Counted from the stretch's first letter, positions 9,026-17,749 are shown. The stretch: DNA of 64,000 nucleotides from Streptomyces sp. NBC_01216 (GCF_035994945.1 NZ_CP108677.1:4898001-4962000); one strand, 5' to 3'. The notes: generated by a model from the letters alone, not told the origin. Translations and numbers: made by a program.

Positions 9026-9061
9026 GAGGCCCGGTCGGAGACCACCCGACAGGCTCTCAGG
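9021..9061 (+). terminator. Imperfect hairpin at the end of bioY, member of a repeated family
   Basis: The outer arm CCTGAGAG (9021-9028, containing the TGA stop) pairs with CTCTCAGG (9054-9061), with a bulged inner stem. The right arm, CCGACAGGCTCTCAGG (9046-9061), is identical to the right arm of the hairpin after clpX. Confidence 0.6.
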
Positions 9062-9164
9062 GTCTCCGGAGAGGCCGGGGGACCCGGTGGACCGGCACCG
9101 GAAGGGGTGAAGGTGCCGACCCCGGCGGCGGCCGGCCACCGCCGCGCGTGCCACACTCGGAACC

Positions 9165-9656
9165 ATGCGCGTGTACCTCGGCTCCGACCATGCCGGCTTC
9201 GAACTCAAGAACCACCTCGTCGAGTGGCTGAAGGCCCATGGCCACGAGCCCGTCGACTGCGGACCCCACATCTACGACGCCCTGGACGACTACCCGCCGT
9301 TCTGCCTGCGGGCCGCGGAGAAGACGGCCGCGGACACGGAAAGCCTCGGCATCGTCATCGGCGGCTCCGGCAACGGCGAGCAGATCGCCGCGAACAAGGT
9401 GAAGGGGGTGCGCGCGGCCCTCGCCTGGAGCGAGCAGACCGCCGCCCTCGGCCGCGAACACAACAACGCCAACGTCGTCTCCATCGGCGGCCGGATGCAC
9501 ACCCGGGAAGAGGCGACGAAGTTCGTCGAGATCTTCCTCGCCACGCCGTACTCGGGCGACGAGCGCCACAGCCGCCGCATCGACATGCTCACGGCCTACG
9601 AGACGACCGGCGAACTCCCCCCGATCCCGGCCCACCACCCGCAGAACGAGGCCTGA
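9165..9656 (+). CDS. rpiB: Ribose-5-phosphate isomerase B
   Basis: This 163-residue RpiB/LacA/LacB-family enzyme interconverts ribose 5-phosphate and ribulose 5-phosphate in the pentose phosphate pathway. It opens with MRVYLGSDHAGFELK, the phosphate-binding start of the family. The catalytic-base position lies in GGSGNGEQIAANK, where Glu72 replaces the cysteine of the E. coli enzyme; this is the mycobacterial-type active site. His99 in REHNNANVV is the other conserved active-site residue. The start ATG has no good ribosome binding site; CACACT seven bases before it is a weak leaderless-promoter candidate. The nei-like gene follows after 7 bases, so the two are probably one transcript. Confidence 0.93.
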   Translation: MRVYLGSDHAGFELKNHLVEWLKAHGHEPVDCGPHIYDALDDYPPFCLRAAEKTAADTESLGIVIGGSGNGEQIAANKVKGVRAALAWSEQTAALGREHNNANVVSIGGRMHTREEATKFVEIFLATPYSGDERHSRRIDMLTAYETTGELPPIPAHHPQNEA

Positions 9657-9663
9657 TCCCTCC

Positions 9664-10473
9664 ATGCCCGAAGGGCACACGATCCACCGGCTGGCCGCCG
9701 ACTACCGGGAACGGTTCGGCGGCCGGCCCGTGCGCGTCACCAGCCCCCAGGGCAAGTTCGCCGACTCGGCGGCGCTGCTCGACGGCGCCGTGCTCATGGA
9801 CACCGAGGCCCACGGCAAGCACCTCTTCCTGGGGTTCCCCGGCCGCGAGTGGGTACACATCCACCTCGGCCTGTTCGGCAAGGTCGCCTTCGGCGCCGCC
9901 CCCGCGCCGCCGCCCACCGACACCGTCAGGCTCCGTCTGGCCCACGCCGACGCCTACGCCGACCTGCGCGGCCCGACGGCCTGCGCGCTGATCACGGACG
10001 GCGAGAAGACGGCGATACACGACCGCCTCGGCCCCGACCCGCTCCGCCCGGACGCCGATCCGGCCAGGGCCTGGCGGCGCCTCTCCGCCTCACGCACCAC
10101 GATCGCCGCCCTGCTCATGGACCAGAAGATCGTCGCGGGCGTCGGGAACGTCTACCGCGCCGAGGTGCTGTTCCGCCACGGCATCGACCCCTACCGCGCG
10201 GGCCGCGACCTCACGGCCGGGCAGTGGGACGCCGTCTGGACCGACCTCGCAGCCCTGATGCGCGAGGGGGTCCGCCTCAACCGCATCGACACCGTCCGCC
10301 CCGAACACGCCCCCGAGGCGACGGGCCGCCCGCCGCGCGTCGACGACCACGGCGGCGAGGTCTACGTCTACCGCCGCGCCCGGCAGCCCTGCCACGTGTG
10401 CGGCGCCGTGATCCGCACCGCCGACCTCGCCGGCCGCAACCTCTTCTGGTGCCCCGGCTGCCAGCCCGCCTGA
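9664..10473 (+). CDS. Fpg/Nei family DNA glycosylase
   Basis: This 269-residue base-excision repair enzyme removes oxidised bases and cleaves the strand. Pro2 and Glu3 in the opening MPEGHTIHR are the catalytic residues left after methionine removal. The helix-two-turn-helix segment is near 152-173 (MDQKIVAGVGNVYRAEVLF). A zinc finger with Cys243, Cys246, Cys263 and Cys266 closes the protein. The MPEGHT start, rather than MPEGPE, suggests the Nei (endonuclease VIII) branch like mycobacterial Nei enzymes. The start lies 7 bases after rpiB, with GAGG inside the rpiB end as its likely ribosome binding site. Confidence 0.9.
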   Translation: MPEGHTIHRLAADYRERFGGRPVRVTSPQGKFADSAALLDGAVLMDTEAHGKHLFLGFPGREWVHIHLGLFGKVAFGAAPAPPPTDTVRLRLAHADAYADLRGPTACALITDGEKTAIHDRLGPDPLRPDADPARAWRRLSASRTTIAALLMDQKIVAGVGNVYRAEVLFRHGIDPYRAGRDLTAGQWDAVWTDLAALMREGVRLNRIDTVRPEHAPEATGRPPRVDDHGGEVYVYRRARQPCHVCGAVIRTADLAGRNLFWCPGCQPA

Positions 10474-10502
10474 CCGGTCCCGGGCCGGCCCCGCCGGCGG
10501 GC
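10464..10502 (+). terminator. Possible hairpin at the end of the nei-like gene
   Basis: GCCCGCC (10464-10470) can pair with GGCGGGC (10496-10502), with a small inner CCGG pairing. The arm overlaps the stop codon. It is shorter than the other terminators here. Confidence 0.4.
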
Positions 10503-10663
10503 GAAGGGCGACCCGCACCGCGGCACCAGGACGTGTCGCGGGAGTCCCTCCCGGCCCGTGACGCCTGGTACGCGCGCTCGCCGCGTTGCCGGAGTCATCC
10601 GAGTGCGCCCGGTACGAGGATGATCCTCCGCCTTGCGATCACACGCACCAGACGCGGCGGGCC

Positions 10664-10678
10664 CCGCCCTCCGGGCGG
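10664..10678 (-). terminator. Possible short hairpin downstream of the Eis-like gene
   Basis: CCGCCC-TCC-GGGCGG forms a 6-base-pair stem with a 3-base loop, 23 bases past the stop codon of the Eis-like gene. It is weak evidence on its own. Confidence 0.35.
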
Positions 10679-10701
10679 ACGGAGCTACTTCCCCACACGC
10701 C

Positions 10702-11931
10702 CTAGAAGCCGTGCGGCAGCCACGGAGCCACCGGCGTCCCGAAGGCCACCGACGCCTCCACCAGCGCCCCGTCCCGAAGCTCCCGTACCCGGCCCGCCGC
10801 CGCCAGCGACACCAGCGAGGTCCCGCCCAGATACGCCGCGCCCAACTCCCTTGCCGAGAGGGAGAGATCGGCCCGGTCGCCGGTCGGGACGCACACCGCC
10901 CCCTTCCCGTCCCCGGTCAGCCGCCAACGCCCCTCGTTCCACGGGCAGAACGCGTCCGTCACCTCCCACACCACGTCCACCGGAGTCAGGTACGTCCGCG
11001 CCTCCAGCGCCGCGCCCACGTCCACCAGACGCACGTGCAGCGCGTCGCGCTGCGAAGGCGCGCAACGCCGGATGTCGCTCACCAGATGCTGCCAGGCGTC
11101 GTCCACCGGGCGGCTGTGGATCCGCACCTTCGACGTCAGGTCGACGGAACACAGGAAACGCCACAACGCCGCCTCCGCCGCCGGGTCCAGCGCCTCCAGG
11201 TCCCGCACCAGCACCGAGCCGTCGGCTCCCGTCGGCGACCACTCCGGCTTGATCGCGTACAGCGTGTACCCGACCACCTCGCCGTCCCGTTCCGCCAGCA
11301 CGCACTGGAGCGGCGAGGCCCCGTTCCGCTCGCCCGACGGGTCGAGCCGCGGCACCCTGTCCCACCCCGGCTGCCGCACGAGCATCCCCGGCCGACGCGT
11401 GACCCGGCGCGCGTACACCGCCTCGCACCGCGCCGTCGCCTCCACCGGATCGACCTGGCGCAACGTCACCTCGTCCGTGCCCGCCGGGACCGCCAGCCCT
11501 ACCCGGTGCGTGTCGATCGTCGCCCGGGTCGTGCAGGTGCCGACCCCGTAGCCGAAGCGCCCGTAGATCGCCGGCTCCGACGCCGTCAGCACCGCCAGCG
11601 GTTCCCCCCAGGCCCGGACGTCGTCCAGCTGGCGCCGCATCATCGAGGTGAGGACACCACGCCGTCGGTGCGTCCCGGCCACACTGACCATCGTGACGCC
11701 CGCCGTCGGCACCACCGCCCCGCCCGGCACGGACATCCGGAAACGGAACGCCCCCGCCGTACCGACGCACCGCTCATCGTCCCAGACCCCGAGGAAACGC
11801 TCGTACTCGGTCAGCTCCCGCCACAGTGCGCGCTCCTGCGCCGACTCCGGCACACCGCCGAACGCCAGCTCCAGCGTCGCGTACCAGTCGTCCCACTCGG
11901 CCGGCTCGAGTACCCGCAGGTCAGTAGTCAT
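10702..11931 (-). CDS. Eis-like GNAT N-acetyltransferase
   Basis: This 409-residue protein matches the size and layout of Eis (enhanced intracellular survival) acetyltransferases: an N-terminal GNAT domain with the acetyl-CoA loop VSVAGTHRRRGVLTSMMR around 82-99, a second GNAT-like domain, and a C-terminal sterol-carrier-like domain ending in Phe at the carboxyl terminus, which in Eis acts as the catalytic carboxylate. Eis enzymes acetylate amines such as aminoglycosides or lysines of proteins; the natural substrate in Streptomyces is not known to me. The gene is convergent with nei and divergent from the PP2C phosphatase gene, with 107 bases between start codons. Confidence 0.88.
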   Translation of the reverse strand: MTTDLRVLEPAEWDDWYATLELAFGGVPESAQERALWRELTEYERFLGVWDDERCVGTAGAFRFRMSVPGGAVVPTAGVTMVSVAGTHRRRGVLTSMMRRQLDDVRAWGEPLAVLTASEPAIYGRFGYGVGTCTTRATIDTHRVGLAVPAGTDEVTLRQVDPVEATARCEAVYARRVTRRPGMLVRQPGWDRVPRLDPSGERNGASPLQCVLAERDGEVVGYTLYAIKPEWSPTGADGSVLVRDLEALDPAAEAALWRFLCSVDLTSKVRIHSRPVDDAWQHLVSDIRRCAPSQRDALHVRLVDVGAALEARTYLTPVDVVWEVTDAFCPWNEGRWRLTGDGKGAVCVPTGDRADLSLSARELGAAYLGGTSLVSLAAAGRVRELRDGALVEASVAFGTPVAPWLPHGF

Positions 11932-12024
11932 ATGCCATCGATATCAGCGCCTCCGTGCCTGGGGCGACCCGATTTCACGCGCAATGTCTCAGGGGTCCCC
12001 CTGCACGCGGTCCGTTCGGGTGGA

Positions 12025-12030
12025 TAGGGT
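12025..12030 (+). promoter_or_regulatory. Leaderless-type -10 of the PP2C phosphatase gene
   Basis: TAGGGT ends 8 bases before the ATG at 12039, which lacks a ribosome binding site, so transcription should begin at or next to the start codon. Confidence 0.6.
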
Positions 12031-12038
12031 CCAGCCCA

Positions 12039-13184
12039 ATGGGACGTCGTACGGGAGTCGATTCGTACGGGGCCCGGCTGCGCAAGAGCGCACACCGGGC
12101 CCGCATCGCGCTGCGCAAATCCGGGGTCGACTACTTCCGGGGTGACGGCTCCGACTGGGTGGCGCTGGCCGGTCTGCTGCTCACCGTCCCGGCGATCACC
12201 TGGGGCACCCTCGCCAACCCCGTGTGGTGCGCCCCCGCCGCGCTCGTCCTGCCGATCGTGGCCGGCGGACTGCTGCTGCGTCCCGCGAGCCTCCTCGGCC
12301 TGTACGCGGCCTCCGCCGGCGCGCTGATCGTCGAGTCGCTCGTGCTCGGCCCCTACCTGGAGGGTCCCGCCCGGGTCACCCCGGGCACGGTCCTGGTCGT
12401 CGCCGCCTGCGGACTCTTCGGGCTGCTCATCGCCCAGTTCCGGGCACGCGTCGGCGTGCCCTGGCGCCGCGGCGGCACCATGCTCTTCGACCTGCGCGAA
12501 CGCATCCGGGTCCAGAGCGCCCTACCCCGCCTCCCGCAGGGCTGGCACCGGGAGATGGCCCTACGCCCGGCGGGTGGCCAGTCCTTCTCCGGGGACTTCG
12601 TCGTCGCGGCCCGCACCCACGGCGGCCGGACCCTGGAGGTCCTGCTCACCGACGTCTCCGGCAAGGGCATGGACGCCGGCTCGCGCGCCCTCCTGCTGTC
12701 GGGCGCCTTCGGCGGACTGCTGGGCTCACTGCCCCCGCACGGCTTCCTGCCCGCCGCCAACGGCTACCTCCTGCGCCAGGACTGGGACGAGGGCTTCGCC
12801 ACCTCCATCCACCTCGTCCTCGATCTGGAGTCCGGCGACTACGAGCTGCTGTCGGCCGGGCACCTGCCCGCGCTCCAACTCCACGCCGGCAGCGGACGCT
12901 GGGAGGAGAAGGCCGCCGAAGGCCCGCTCCTCGGCGTCTACGACGGCGCCGAGTTCCACCCGGTCAAGGGCTCGCTGCGGCCCGGAGACGTCCTGATGCT
13001 CTTCACCGACGGACTCGTCGAATCGGCGGACCGTGACATCGCGGAGGGCATCGACCGGCTCACCGGCGAGGCCGACCGCTACGTCGCCTCCGGCTTCGAG
13101 GGCGCCGCCTGGCACCTCATCGAAGCCTGCGCCAAGGACGTCAACGACGACCGCGCCCTGCTGCTCATCAGCCGCCAGGGCTGA
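12039..13184 (+). CDS. Membrane-anchored PP2C/SpoIIE-type serine/threonine phosphatase
   Basis: This 381-residue protein has a basic N-terminus, about three membrane segments (residues 41-58, 66-82 and 85-140 as a hydrophobic region with a break) and a cytoplasmic SpoIIE/RsbU-like PP2C domain from about 165 to the end. The metal-binding motifs are intact: FSGDFVVAAR, LTDVSGKGMDA, LFTDGLVES and NDDRALLLI. Enzymes of this type dephosphorylate anti-sigma-factor antagonists in partner-switching pathways. No anti-sigma gene is adjacent, so the partner is unknown. I chose ATG 12039 because of the leaderless -10 at 12025; an in-frame start at 11955 would add 28 residues with no family match. Confidence 0.88.
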   Translation: MGRRTGVDSYGARLRKSAHRARIALRKSGVDYFRGDGSDWVALAGLLLTVPAITWGTLANPVWCAPAALVLPIVAGGLLLRPASLLGLYAASAGALIVESLVLGPYLEGPARVTPGTVLVVAACGLFGLLIAQFRARVGVPWRRGGTMLFDLRERIRVQSALPRLPQGWHREMALRPAGGQSFSGDFVVAARTHGGRTLEVLLTDVSGKGMDAGSRALLLSGAFGGLLGSLPPHGFLPAANGYLLRQDWDEGFATSIHLVLDLESGDYELLSAGHLPALQLHAGSGRWEEKAAEGPLLGVYDGAEFHPVKGSLRPGDVLMLFTDGLVESADRDIAEGIDRLTGEADRYVASGFEGAAWHLIEACAKDVNDDRALLLISRQG

Positions 13185-13226
13185 CCGGCCGGGCTCCCGC
13201 CGCCGACGCGGCGCCCCGCGCCGCCG

Positions 13227-13232
13227 TACAGT
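13227..13232 (+). promoter_or_regulatory. Leaderless-type -10 of the HD-domain gene
   Basis: TACAGT ends 6 bases before the ATG at 13239. Confidence 0.6.
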
Positions 13233-13238
13233 CGGCGC

Positions 13239-13688
13239 ATGCCGCACCTCAGCCTCGCCGAGATCGAGCGCCTCGCCCGTGACGCCCACCAGGGTCAGAC
13301 CGACAAGGCGGGGCGCCCGTACACCGAACACCTCCAGGCCGTCGCGGAGGGGGTACGGGCACGGGGCGGCGGCGAGGAGCAGATCGCGGCGGCCTGGCTG
13401 CACGACTCCGTCGAGGACGACGCGCTCTCCGCCGAGTGGCTGGAGGCAGCCGCCCTGCCGCGCGCGGTCAAGGACATGGTCCTCGCCCTGAGCAGGCGCG
13501 CGGGCGAGGGGCCGGAGGCGTACACGGGGCGGATCCTGGCCACGCCCGGGGCCCTGCTGGTGAAGGAGGCCGATCTCGCCCACAACACCGATCCGGCCCG
13601 GCTCGGCGCACTGGACGAGCCCACCCGGGACCGGCTGACGGCCAAGTACGCCCGGGTACGCGCCCTGCTCGGTCTCCCGTCCGCCTGA
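13239..13688 (+). CDS. HD-domain metal-dependent phosphohydrolase
   Basis: This 149-residue single-domain protein has the HD signature. The order is AHQGQTDKAGRPYTEHL (first His), AAWLHDSVEDDA (His-Asp pair followed by ED) and LLVKEADLAHNTD (last Asp). That spacing, with the ED after HD, resembles the hydrolase half of RelA/SpoT and small ppGpp hydrolases of the Mesh1 type; substrate assignment to (p)ppGpp is only a suggestion. There is no synthetase or TGS domain. It starts 54 bases after the phosphatase gene but seems to have its own leaderless promoter. The end converges with a membrane acyltransferase gene. Confidence 0.8.
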   Translation: MPHLSLAEIERLARDAHQGQTDKAGRPYTEHLQAVAEGVRARGGGEEQIAAAWLHDSVEDDALSAEWLEAAALPRAVKDMVLALSRRAGEGPEAYTGRILATPGALLVKEADLAHNTDPARLGALDEPTRDRLTAKYARVRALLGLPSA

Positions 13689-13772
13689 CGGCACACGGCC
13701 CGCGCCCGCTCCGAGCCCCCACGCGCCCGGCGCCGCGACGCTCGTGTCCCGCGTCGGCCGGGCCGGCGGTGC

Positions 13773-14861
13773 TCAGCCCTCGCGCCGGAACGCCCAGGCC
13801 ATCCGGGGTTCGGTCACACAGCGCAGCGCGCGTCGGACCGGCGGCGTGCACAGCAGGGTCACCGCCGCGGCGGCCAGCAGCGTCACCAGGATCTCGCCGC
13901 CGGGGGACCCGAGCCACGGGTACTTCTCCGCGAGATGCGCGTAGGCGAAGCCCTTCACCACGAAGCCGTGCAGCAGGTAGCCGCACAGGGTGCCCCCGCC
14001 GAGCACGGTGTACCAGGTCCGGCGGCGGGGCACCCAGGCCAGGAAGGCCGCCGTCAGCGCCAGCGCGCAGCCGAACAGGAGCAGCGTCATCACCGGCCCG
14101 GTCCACCCGGGTGCGCCGATCTCCTGCGCGCTGTCCGCCCGGTAGAACCATCCGTGGCGGATGTCCGGCGCCACCCGATAGGCGACGACGAACGCCGCAA
14201 GCGCCACCACCGGCGCGAGCGCCCGTACCGCGCGTCTGCGCACCAGCTCGAAGTGATGGGGCCGCAGCACCAGACCCAGGACGAAGAACGGCAGGAACTG
14301 CAGCACCCGCTGGAGGTCGAGGTCGCCACCGATCCCCGGCGTGAGGGAGGCGAGCGCCGCCACCGTGAGCGCCACCGGCACCGGATGGCGCAGCGTGAGC
14401 CAGAGCGGGGCCGACAGCCGCCAGACGAAGAGGGCGAGCAGGAACCAGGTCAGGTAGAAGGGGTCGGTCAGGCTGAGCGGCTGGTCCGGTTCGCCGCCCG
14501 CCCAGCGCAGATACAGCGAGTAGGCCGTCTCGAAGACGAGGTACGGCACCAGCACCCCGGTGATCAGTCGTCTGAGCTGGTCGGGCCGGCCGGTGAAGCT
14601 CCGTGAGAAGTATCCGGAGACCAGGATGAAGGCCGGCATGTGGAAGGTGTAGACGACCAGGTAGAGCGCCTGCGTGGTGCGGCTGCCGCCCATCAGCGGC
14701 TCCCAGGCGTGACCGACGGCCACGAGCACGATCGCCGCGTACTTCACGTTGTCGAAGTACGCGTCGCGCCGGCCGGCCGGAGGCGTGGGGGTGTCGGCCG
14801 GTCCGGGCACCGGCTCCTGGCGGGATCCGAGCCGTTCGGACAGGGGTGGGGGGGAGGACAT
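13773..14861 (-). CDS. Membrane acyltransferase, acyltransferase-3 family
   Basis: This 362-residue protein has about ten membrane segments after a proline-rich cytoplasmic start. The first segment region, YFDNVKYAAIVLVAVGHAWE, has the conserved asparagine-lysine and the catalytic-type histidine of the acyltransferase-3 group (fucose 4-O-acetylase-like enzymes), and FHMPAFILVSGYF follows as expected. These enzymes O-acetylate sugars of surface or secreted glycans; the target here is unknown. I use ATG 14861, seven bases after a leaderless-type TAGTGT; a GTG at 14870 is the alternative and would overlap that element. Confidence 0.8.
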   Translation of the reverse strand: MSSPPPLSERLGSRQEPVPGPADTPTPPAGRRDAYFDNVKYAAIVLVAVGHAWEPLMGGSRTTQALYLVVYTFHMPAFILVSGYFSRSFTGRPDQLRRLITGVLVPYLVFETAYSLYLRWAGGEPDQPLSLTDPFYLTWFLLALFVWRLSAPLWLTLRHPVPVALTVAALASLTPGIGGDLDLQRVLQFLPFFVLGLVLRPHHFELVRRRAVRALAPVVALAAFVVAYRVAPDIRHGWFYRADSAQEIGAPGWTGPVMTLLLFGCALALTAAFLAWVPRRRTWYTVLGGGTLCGYLLHGFVVKGFAYAHLAEKYPWLGSPGGEILVTLLAAAAVTLLCTPPVRRALRCVTEPRMAWAFRREG

Positions 14862-14868
14862 CTGCCGC

Positions 14869-14874
14869 ACACTA
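14869..14874 (-). promoter_or_regulatory. Leaderless-type -10 of the membrane acyltransferase gene
   Basis: TAGTGT on the minus strand ends 7 bases before the ATG at 14861, which has no ribosome binding site. Confidence 0.55.
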
Positions 14875-15213
14875 GCCGCGCCAAATCGCAGACGTAAAGC
14901 TCTGGAACGCCCGTACGCGTCCTGTCTGTGAATGCGGTGAGAACCCCGTGAATGATCGTTTAGAACGCGCCGAAGTGGATCTTCCGTTTACTTCGCCCTC
15001 GCGGTGGCCGGACATCGGAATTTGCTGTGGAGAAGAGGTGAGGGAAGCGGAGTGGCGGGTCCCGGATTCCCCGGTTGGCTCGATCCCGGCCTCGACGATT
15101 CGTCACCCGGCATCGATGGGAAGGAAGTTGGTGGCACGATGGGGGCAGCGGGGGTGTTCTGTGACGTGCGCTCCCGGGCGGCAAGGTGGGACCGACCGAG
15201 GGTGTGATCAGTT
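14875..15213. other. Intergenic region before the small membrane protein gene
   Basis: I see no supported gene in these 339 bases. The first half is less GC-rich than its surroundings, as promoter regions often are. Open frames crossing it lack the third-position GC bias of real genes here. Confidence 0.5.
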
Positions 15214-15408
15214 GTGGCCATTTCGCTATCCGTGGTGCTGCTGTTGGCGGTCATCCTGGTGGTGCTGATCCGCGGGGGGAGCCTCAAGGCCGGCCCGGCC
15301 GTCGTCGCGGTGCTCTTCGGCTTCTTCCTCGCCTCCACGGGCATGGCCGACGACATCCAGCGCTTCCTCGACTCGATAACGGAGACCGTCGGCTCCATCA
15401 AGTTCTGA
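15214..15408 (+). CDS. Small two-segment membrane protein
   Basis: This 64-residue protein has two membrane segments (about 3-20 and 28-44) separated by RGGSLKAGP, and an amphipathic tail DDIQRFLDSITETVGSIKF. I do not recognise a family with a known function, but similar small proteins upstream of tig are, as I remember, conserved in Streptomyces. The start is GTG 15214 with GAGGG about 12 bases upstream. A perfect 24-base palindrome 7 bases past the stop is a plausible terminator. Confidence 0.7.
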   Translation: MAISLSVVLLLAVILVVLIRGGSLKAGPAVVAVLFGFFLASTGMADDIQRFLDSITETVGSIKF

Positions 15409-15414
15409 CCGCGG

Positions 15415-15438
15415 CTCCGCCCCGGGCCCGGGGCGGAG
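15415..15438 (+). terminator. 24-base palindrome after the small membrane protein gene
   Basis: CTCCGCCCCGGG is followed at once by its exact reverse complement, giving a hairpin with a minimal loop directly after the stop codon. Confidence 0.7.
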
Positions 15439-15632
15439 TGAAGCGACCGCGCCGTAGCCGCCCGGCGCGCGCCCCGGCCCGTGGATCTCCGGCCCGGAGA
15501 CACCCGGGGTCGAGGGGCGCCTCTCCGTACCCCGAATCCGGCCCCGAGGTCCCCGTGCGTCCCCGGCCGCCTCGGGAAACGCCTCGGGGCCAGACGGGAG
15601 AAGGTGTCTCCTGCCTGGCCCCGGGCCAGAAG

Positions 15633-15703
15633 AGCGGGCGACGGGAATCGAACCCGCGTAGCTAGTTTGGAAGACTAGGGCTCTACCATTGAGCTACGCC
15701 CGC
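15633..15703 (-). tRNA. tRNA-Gly (anticodon UCC)
   Basis: Read on the minus strand, the gene folds as a tRNA: acceptor stem GCGGGCG (15703-15697) with CGCCCGC (15640-15634), D-arm, anticodon stem CTAGT/ACTAG with loop CTTCCAA (anticodon UCC), and T-loop GTTCGATTC. The 71 bases include a U discriminator; the 3' CCA is not encoded. Confidence 0.95.
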
Positions 15704-15833
15704 GAAGATCGCACCGCAGGTCACGAGGCCCGCGGCACGGACAGCATCGTAGCGGGTCCCGGGCGGTCCCCGCACACCCCCGGAAACGGGGCGTCGCGCT
15801 GTCTCCGTCCATGTACCCTACGTGTCGCACCGA

Positions 15834-15910
15834 CGGGGTGTGGCGCAGCTTGGTAGCGCGTCCGCTTTGGGAGCGGAAGGCCGTGGGTTCAAATCCCGCC
15901 ACCCCGACCA
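15834..15910 (+). tRNA. tRNA-Pro (anticodon UGG)
   Basis: Acceptor stem CGGGGTG (15834-15840) pairs with CACCCCG (15900-15906). The anticodon stem is TCCGC/GCGGA with loop TTTGGGA, giving anticodon UGG. The T-loop is GTTCAAATC. A discriminator A (15907) and an encoded CCA (15908-15910) complete it. Confidence 0.95.
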
Positions 15911-15986
15911 TCACGTCCGACCAGCGTCACCGGACACCTGGGTGGGCGACCGCTGACAGGGCCGGGCTCCCGCAGGCAAGATCGCG

Positions 15987-16017
15987 TTGTGGGCGCCATG
16001 CCGCTTGCGGCTACTAT
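15987..16017 (+). promoter_or_regulatory. Candidate tig promoter
   Basis: TTGTGG (15987-15992) and TACTAT (16012-16017) are 19 bases apart and about 105 bases upstream of the tig start. The spacing is slightly long. Confidence 0.4.
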
Positions 16018-16121
16018 GCAAGCTGCGTGCCCGTGTGTCTCTCTGACCGGGCCGATCGGCCGGAACCGCTCACCAGCGGCATCGGCAGAATCCAAGAATC
16101 AGCCACCAAGGAGACCGAACC

Positions 16122-17516
16122 GTGAAGAGCGCCGTGGAGACCCTGAACCCGACTCGGGTTCGGCTCACTGTCGAGGTGCCCTTCGAGGAGCTCAAGGACA
16201 GCCTCGACGCGGCGTACAAGAAGATCAACCAGCAGGTCACGGTCAAGGGCTTCCGCAAGGGCAAGATCCCGGCTCGTGTGATCGACCAGCGGTTCGGCCG
16301 TGGTGCGGTGCTGGAGGAGGCCGTCAACGACGCCCTCCCGAAGTTCTACACCGAGGCCGTCAACGAGGCCGAGGTCAACCCGCTGGGTCAGCCTGAGGTC
16401 GACATCAAGGAGCTGAAGGACGGCGAGCTGCTGGCCTTCACCGCCGAGGTCGACATCCGTCCGGCGATCGAGATCCCGGACTTCTCCGGCATCGAGGTCA
16501 CCGTCGACGCCGTCGAGGTCACCGACGAGGACGTCGAGAAGTCCGTGGAGCAGCTGCGCGAGCGCTTCGCCTCCACCAACCCGGTCGAGCGTGCCGCGGC
16601 CGAGGGCGACGTCGTCACCCTCGACCTGGAGGCCAAGGTCGACGGGGAGGTCCTCCCCGACGGTGTCGCCGAGGGCGTCTCCTACACCATCGGTTCCGGC
16701 GAGCTCCTCGACGGCATCGACGAAGCCGTGACCGGCCTGGAGGCCGGCGGCGAGGCCACCTTCACCTCGCAGCTGAAGGGCGGCTCCGCCGAGGGCAAGG
16801 ACGCCGAGGTCACCGTCAAGCTGAGCGCCGTCGCGGCCCGTGAGCTTCCCGAACTGGACGACGAGTTCGCGCAGATGGCGTCGGAGTTCGACACCCTCGA
16901 CGAGCTCAAGGCCGACAGCCGCAAGCGCCTCGAGAACATGAAGCAGTTCGACCAGGCCACCCAGGCCCAGGAGCGCGTCCTCGACGAGCTCCTCAAGCTG
17001 GTCGAGGTCCCGATGCCCGAGAAGCTCCTCGAGGACGAGATCAACACCCGCAAGCACAACCTGGAGCACCACCAGCTCGGCCAGATGGGCCTGAACCTCG
17101 AGAAGTACCTGGAGCTCCAGGGCAAGACCGAGGACGAGTTCCTGGCGGAGACCAAGGAGCAGGCCGAGAAGGGCATCAAGACGCAGTTCATCCTCGATGA
17201 GCTCGTCAACCGGGAGAAGCTGAACGTCAGCCAGGAGGAGCTCACCGAGCACCTCATGCGCCGCGCCGCCTCCTCCGGCATGAGCCCCGACCAGTTCGCC
17301 CAGGCCGTCGTCGAGGGTGGCCAGGTGCCGATGCTCGTCGGCGAGGTCGCCCGCGGCAAGGCCCTCGCGGTCGTCGTCGAGGCCGCCAAGGTCGTCGACA
17401 CCAATGGTGAGGCCGTCGACCTCGAGGACGACGAGGCCGAGACCGAGGCCGCCGCCGAGACGGTCGAGGCCGTCACCGGCGGGACCGAGGCCGCCGAGGA
17501 GGAGAACGAGGGCTGA
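16122..17516 (+). CDS. tig: Trigger factor (ribosome-associated chaperone)
   Basis: This 464-residue chaperone binds ribosomes near the exit tunnel and shields nascent chains. The three domains are in order: the ribosome-binding N-terminal domain with the loop [17 protein letters not shown] (about 43-59, equivalent to the GFRxGKxP signature), a FKBP-type peptidyl-prolyl isomerase domain at about 160-240, and the helical substrate-binding domain. The last 40 residues are an acidic Glu/Ala-rich tail, common in Streptomyces. GTG 16122 has AAGGAG at 16108-16113. The gene lies directly upstream of clpP1P2 and clpX, with its own terminator, so the link is functional rather than one strict operon. 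Confidence 0.97.
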   Translation: MKSAVETLNPTRVRLTVEVPFEELKDSLDAAYKKINQQVTVKGFRKGKIPARVIDQRFGRGAVLEEAVNDALPKFYTEAVNEAEVNPLGQPEVDIKELKDGELLAFTAEVDIRPAIEIPDFSGIEVTVDAVEVTDEDVEKSVEQLRERFASTNPVERAAAEGDVVTLDLEAKVDGEVLPDGVAEGVSYTIGSGELLDGIDEAVTGLEAGGEATFTSQLKGGSAEGKDAEVTVKLSAVAARELPELDDEFAQMASEFDTLDELKADSRKRLENMKQFDQATQAQERVLDELLKLVEVPMPEKLLEDEINTRKHNLEHHQLGQMGLNLEKYLELQGKTEDEFLAETKEQAEKGIKTQFILDELVNREKLNVSQEELTEHLMRRAASSGMSPDQFAQAVVEGGQVPMLVGEVARGKALAVVVEAAKVVDTNGEAVDLEDDEAETEAAAETVEAVTGGTEAAEEENEG

Positions 17517-17535
17517 TCCTCGCTCCGAAACCGGT

Positions 17536-17575
17536 CCACGGGCCCGGGTGCACTGCGGTGCGCCCGGGCCCGTGG
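17536..17575 (+). terminator. Terminator after tig
   Basis: CCACGGGCCCGGG (17536-17548) pairs with CCCGGGCCCGTGG (17563-17575), 19 bases past the stop codon. Further inner pairing is possible with one mismatch. Confidence 0.75.
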
Positions 17576-17600
17576 GCGTCTGCGCGGGACCCCAACTACC

Positions 17601-17617
17601 TTGCGCTCCCAGCGAAC
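17601..17617. promoter_or_regulatory. ClgR-type box upstream of clpP1
   Basis: Read on the minus strand, the site is GTTCGC-TGGGA-GCGCAA, which fits the remembered ClgR motif GTTCGC-N5-GCG. It lies 39 bases before a -10-like TAGGGT (17656-17661) that has no good -35, as expected for an activated promoter. ClgR activates clp genes in Streptomyces and Corynebacterium. Confidence 0.7.
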
Positions 17618-17749
17618 AGTTCGGGAAGCGGGATGGCGTTGTCCTACCTGCGCGTTAGGGTCCATGAATACGAGGGCAGGGTCGTACCCCGTCCCCGGTA
17701 CGAGAGACGCTGAGACGGCCGGAGCCGTCAGAGACGAGCAGGTGGATAC

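Noticed and set aside
9378..9383. RpiB lacks the active-site cysteine
   Set aside because: Glu72 takes its place, as in mycobacterial RpiB; this is a known variant.
14948..15268. Open frame before the small membrane protein gene
   Set aside because: It overlaps the better-supported GTG 15214 gene in another frame, lacks GC bias at third positions and has odd Trp/Cys-rich composition.
15633..15910. tRNA genes as possible integration sites
   Set aside because: No integrase, excisionase or direct repeat of a tRNA end was seen nearby, and the flanking genes are core genes.
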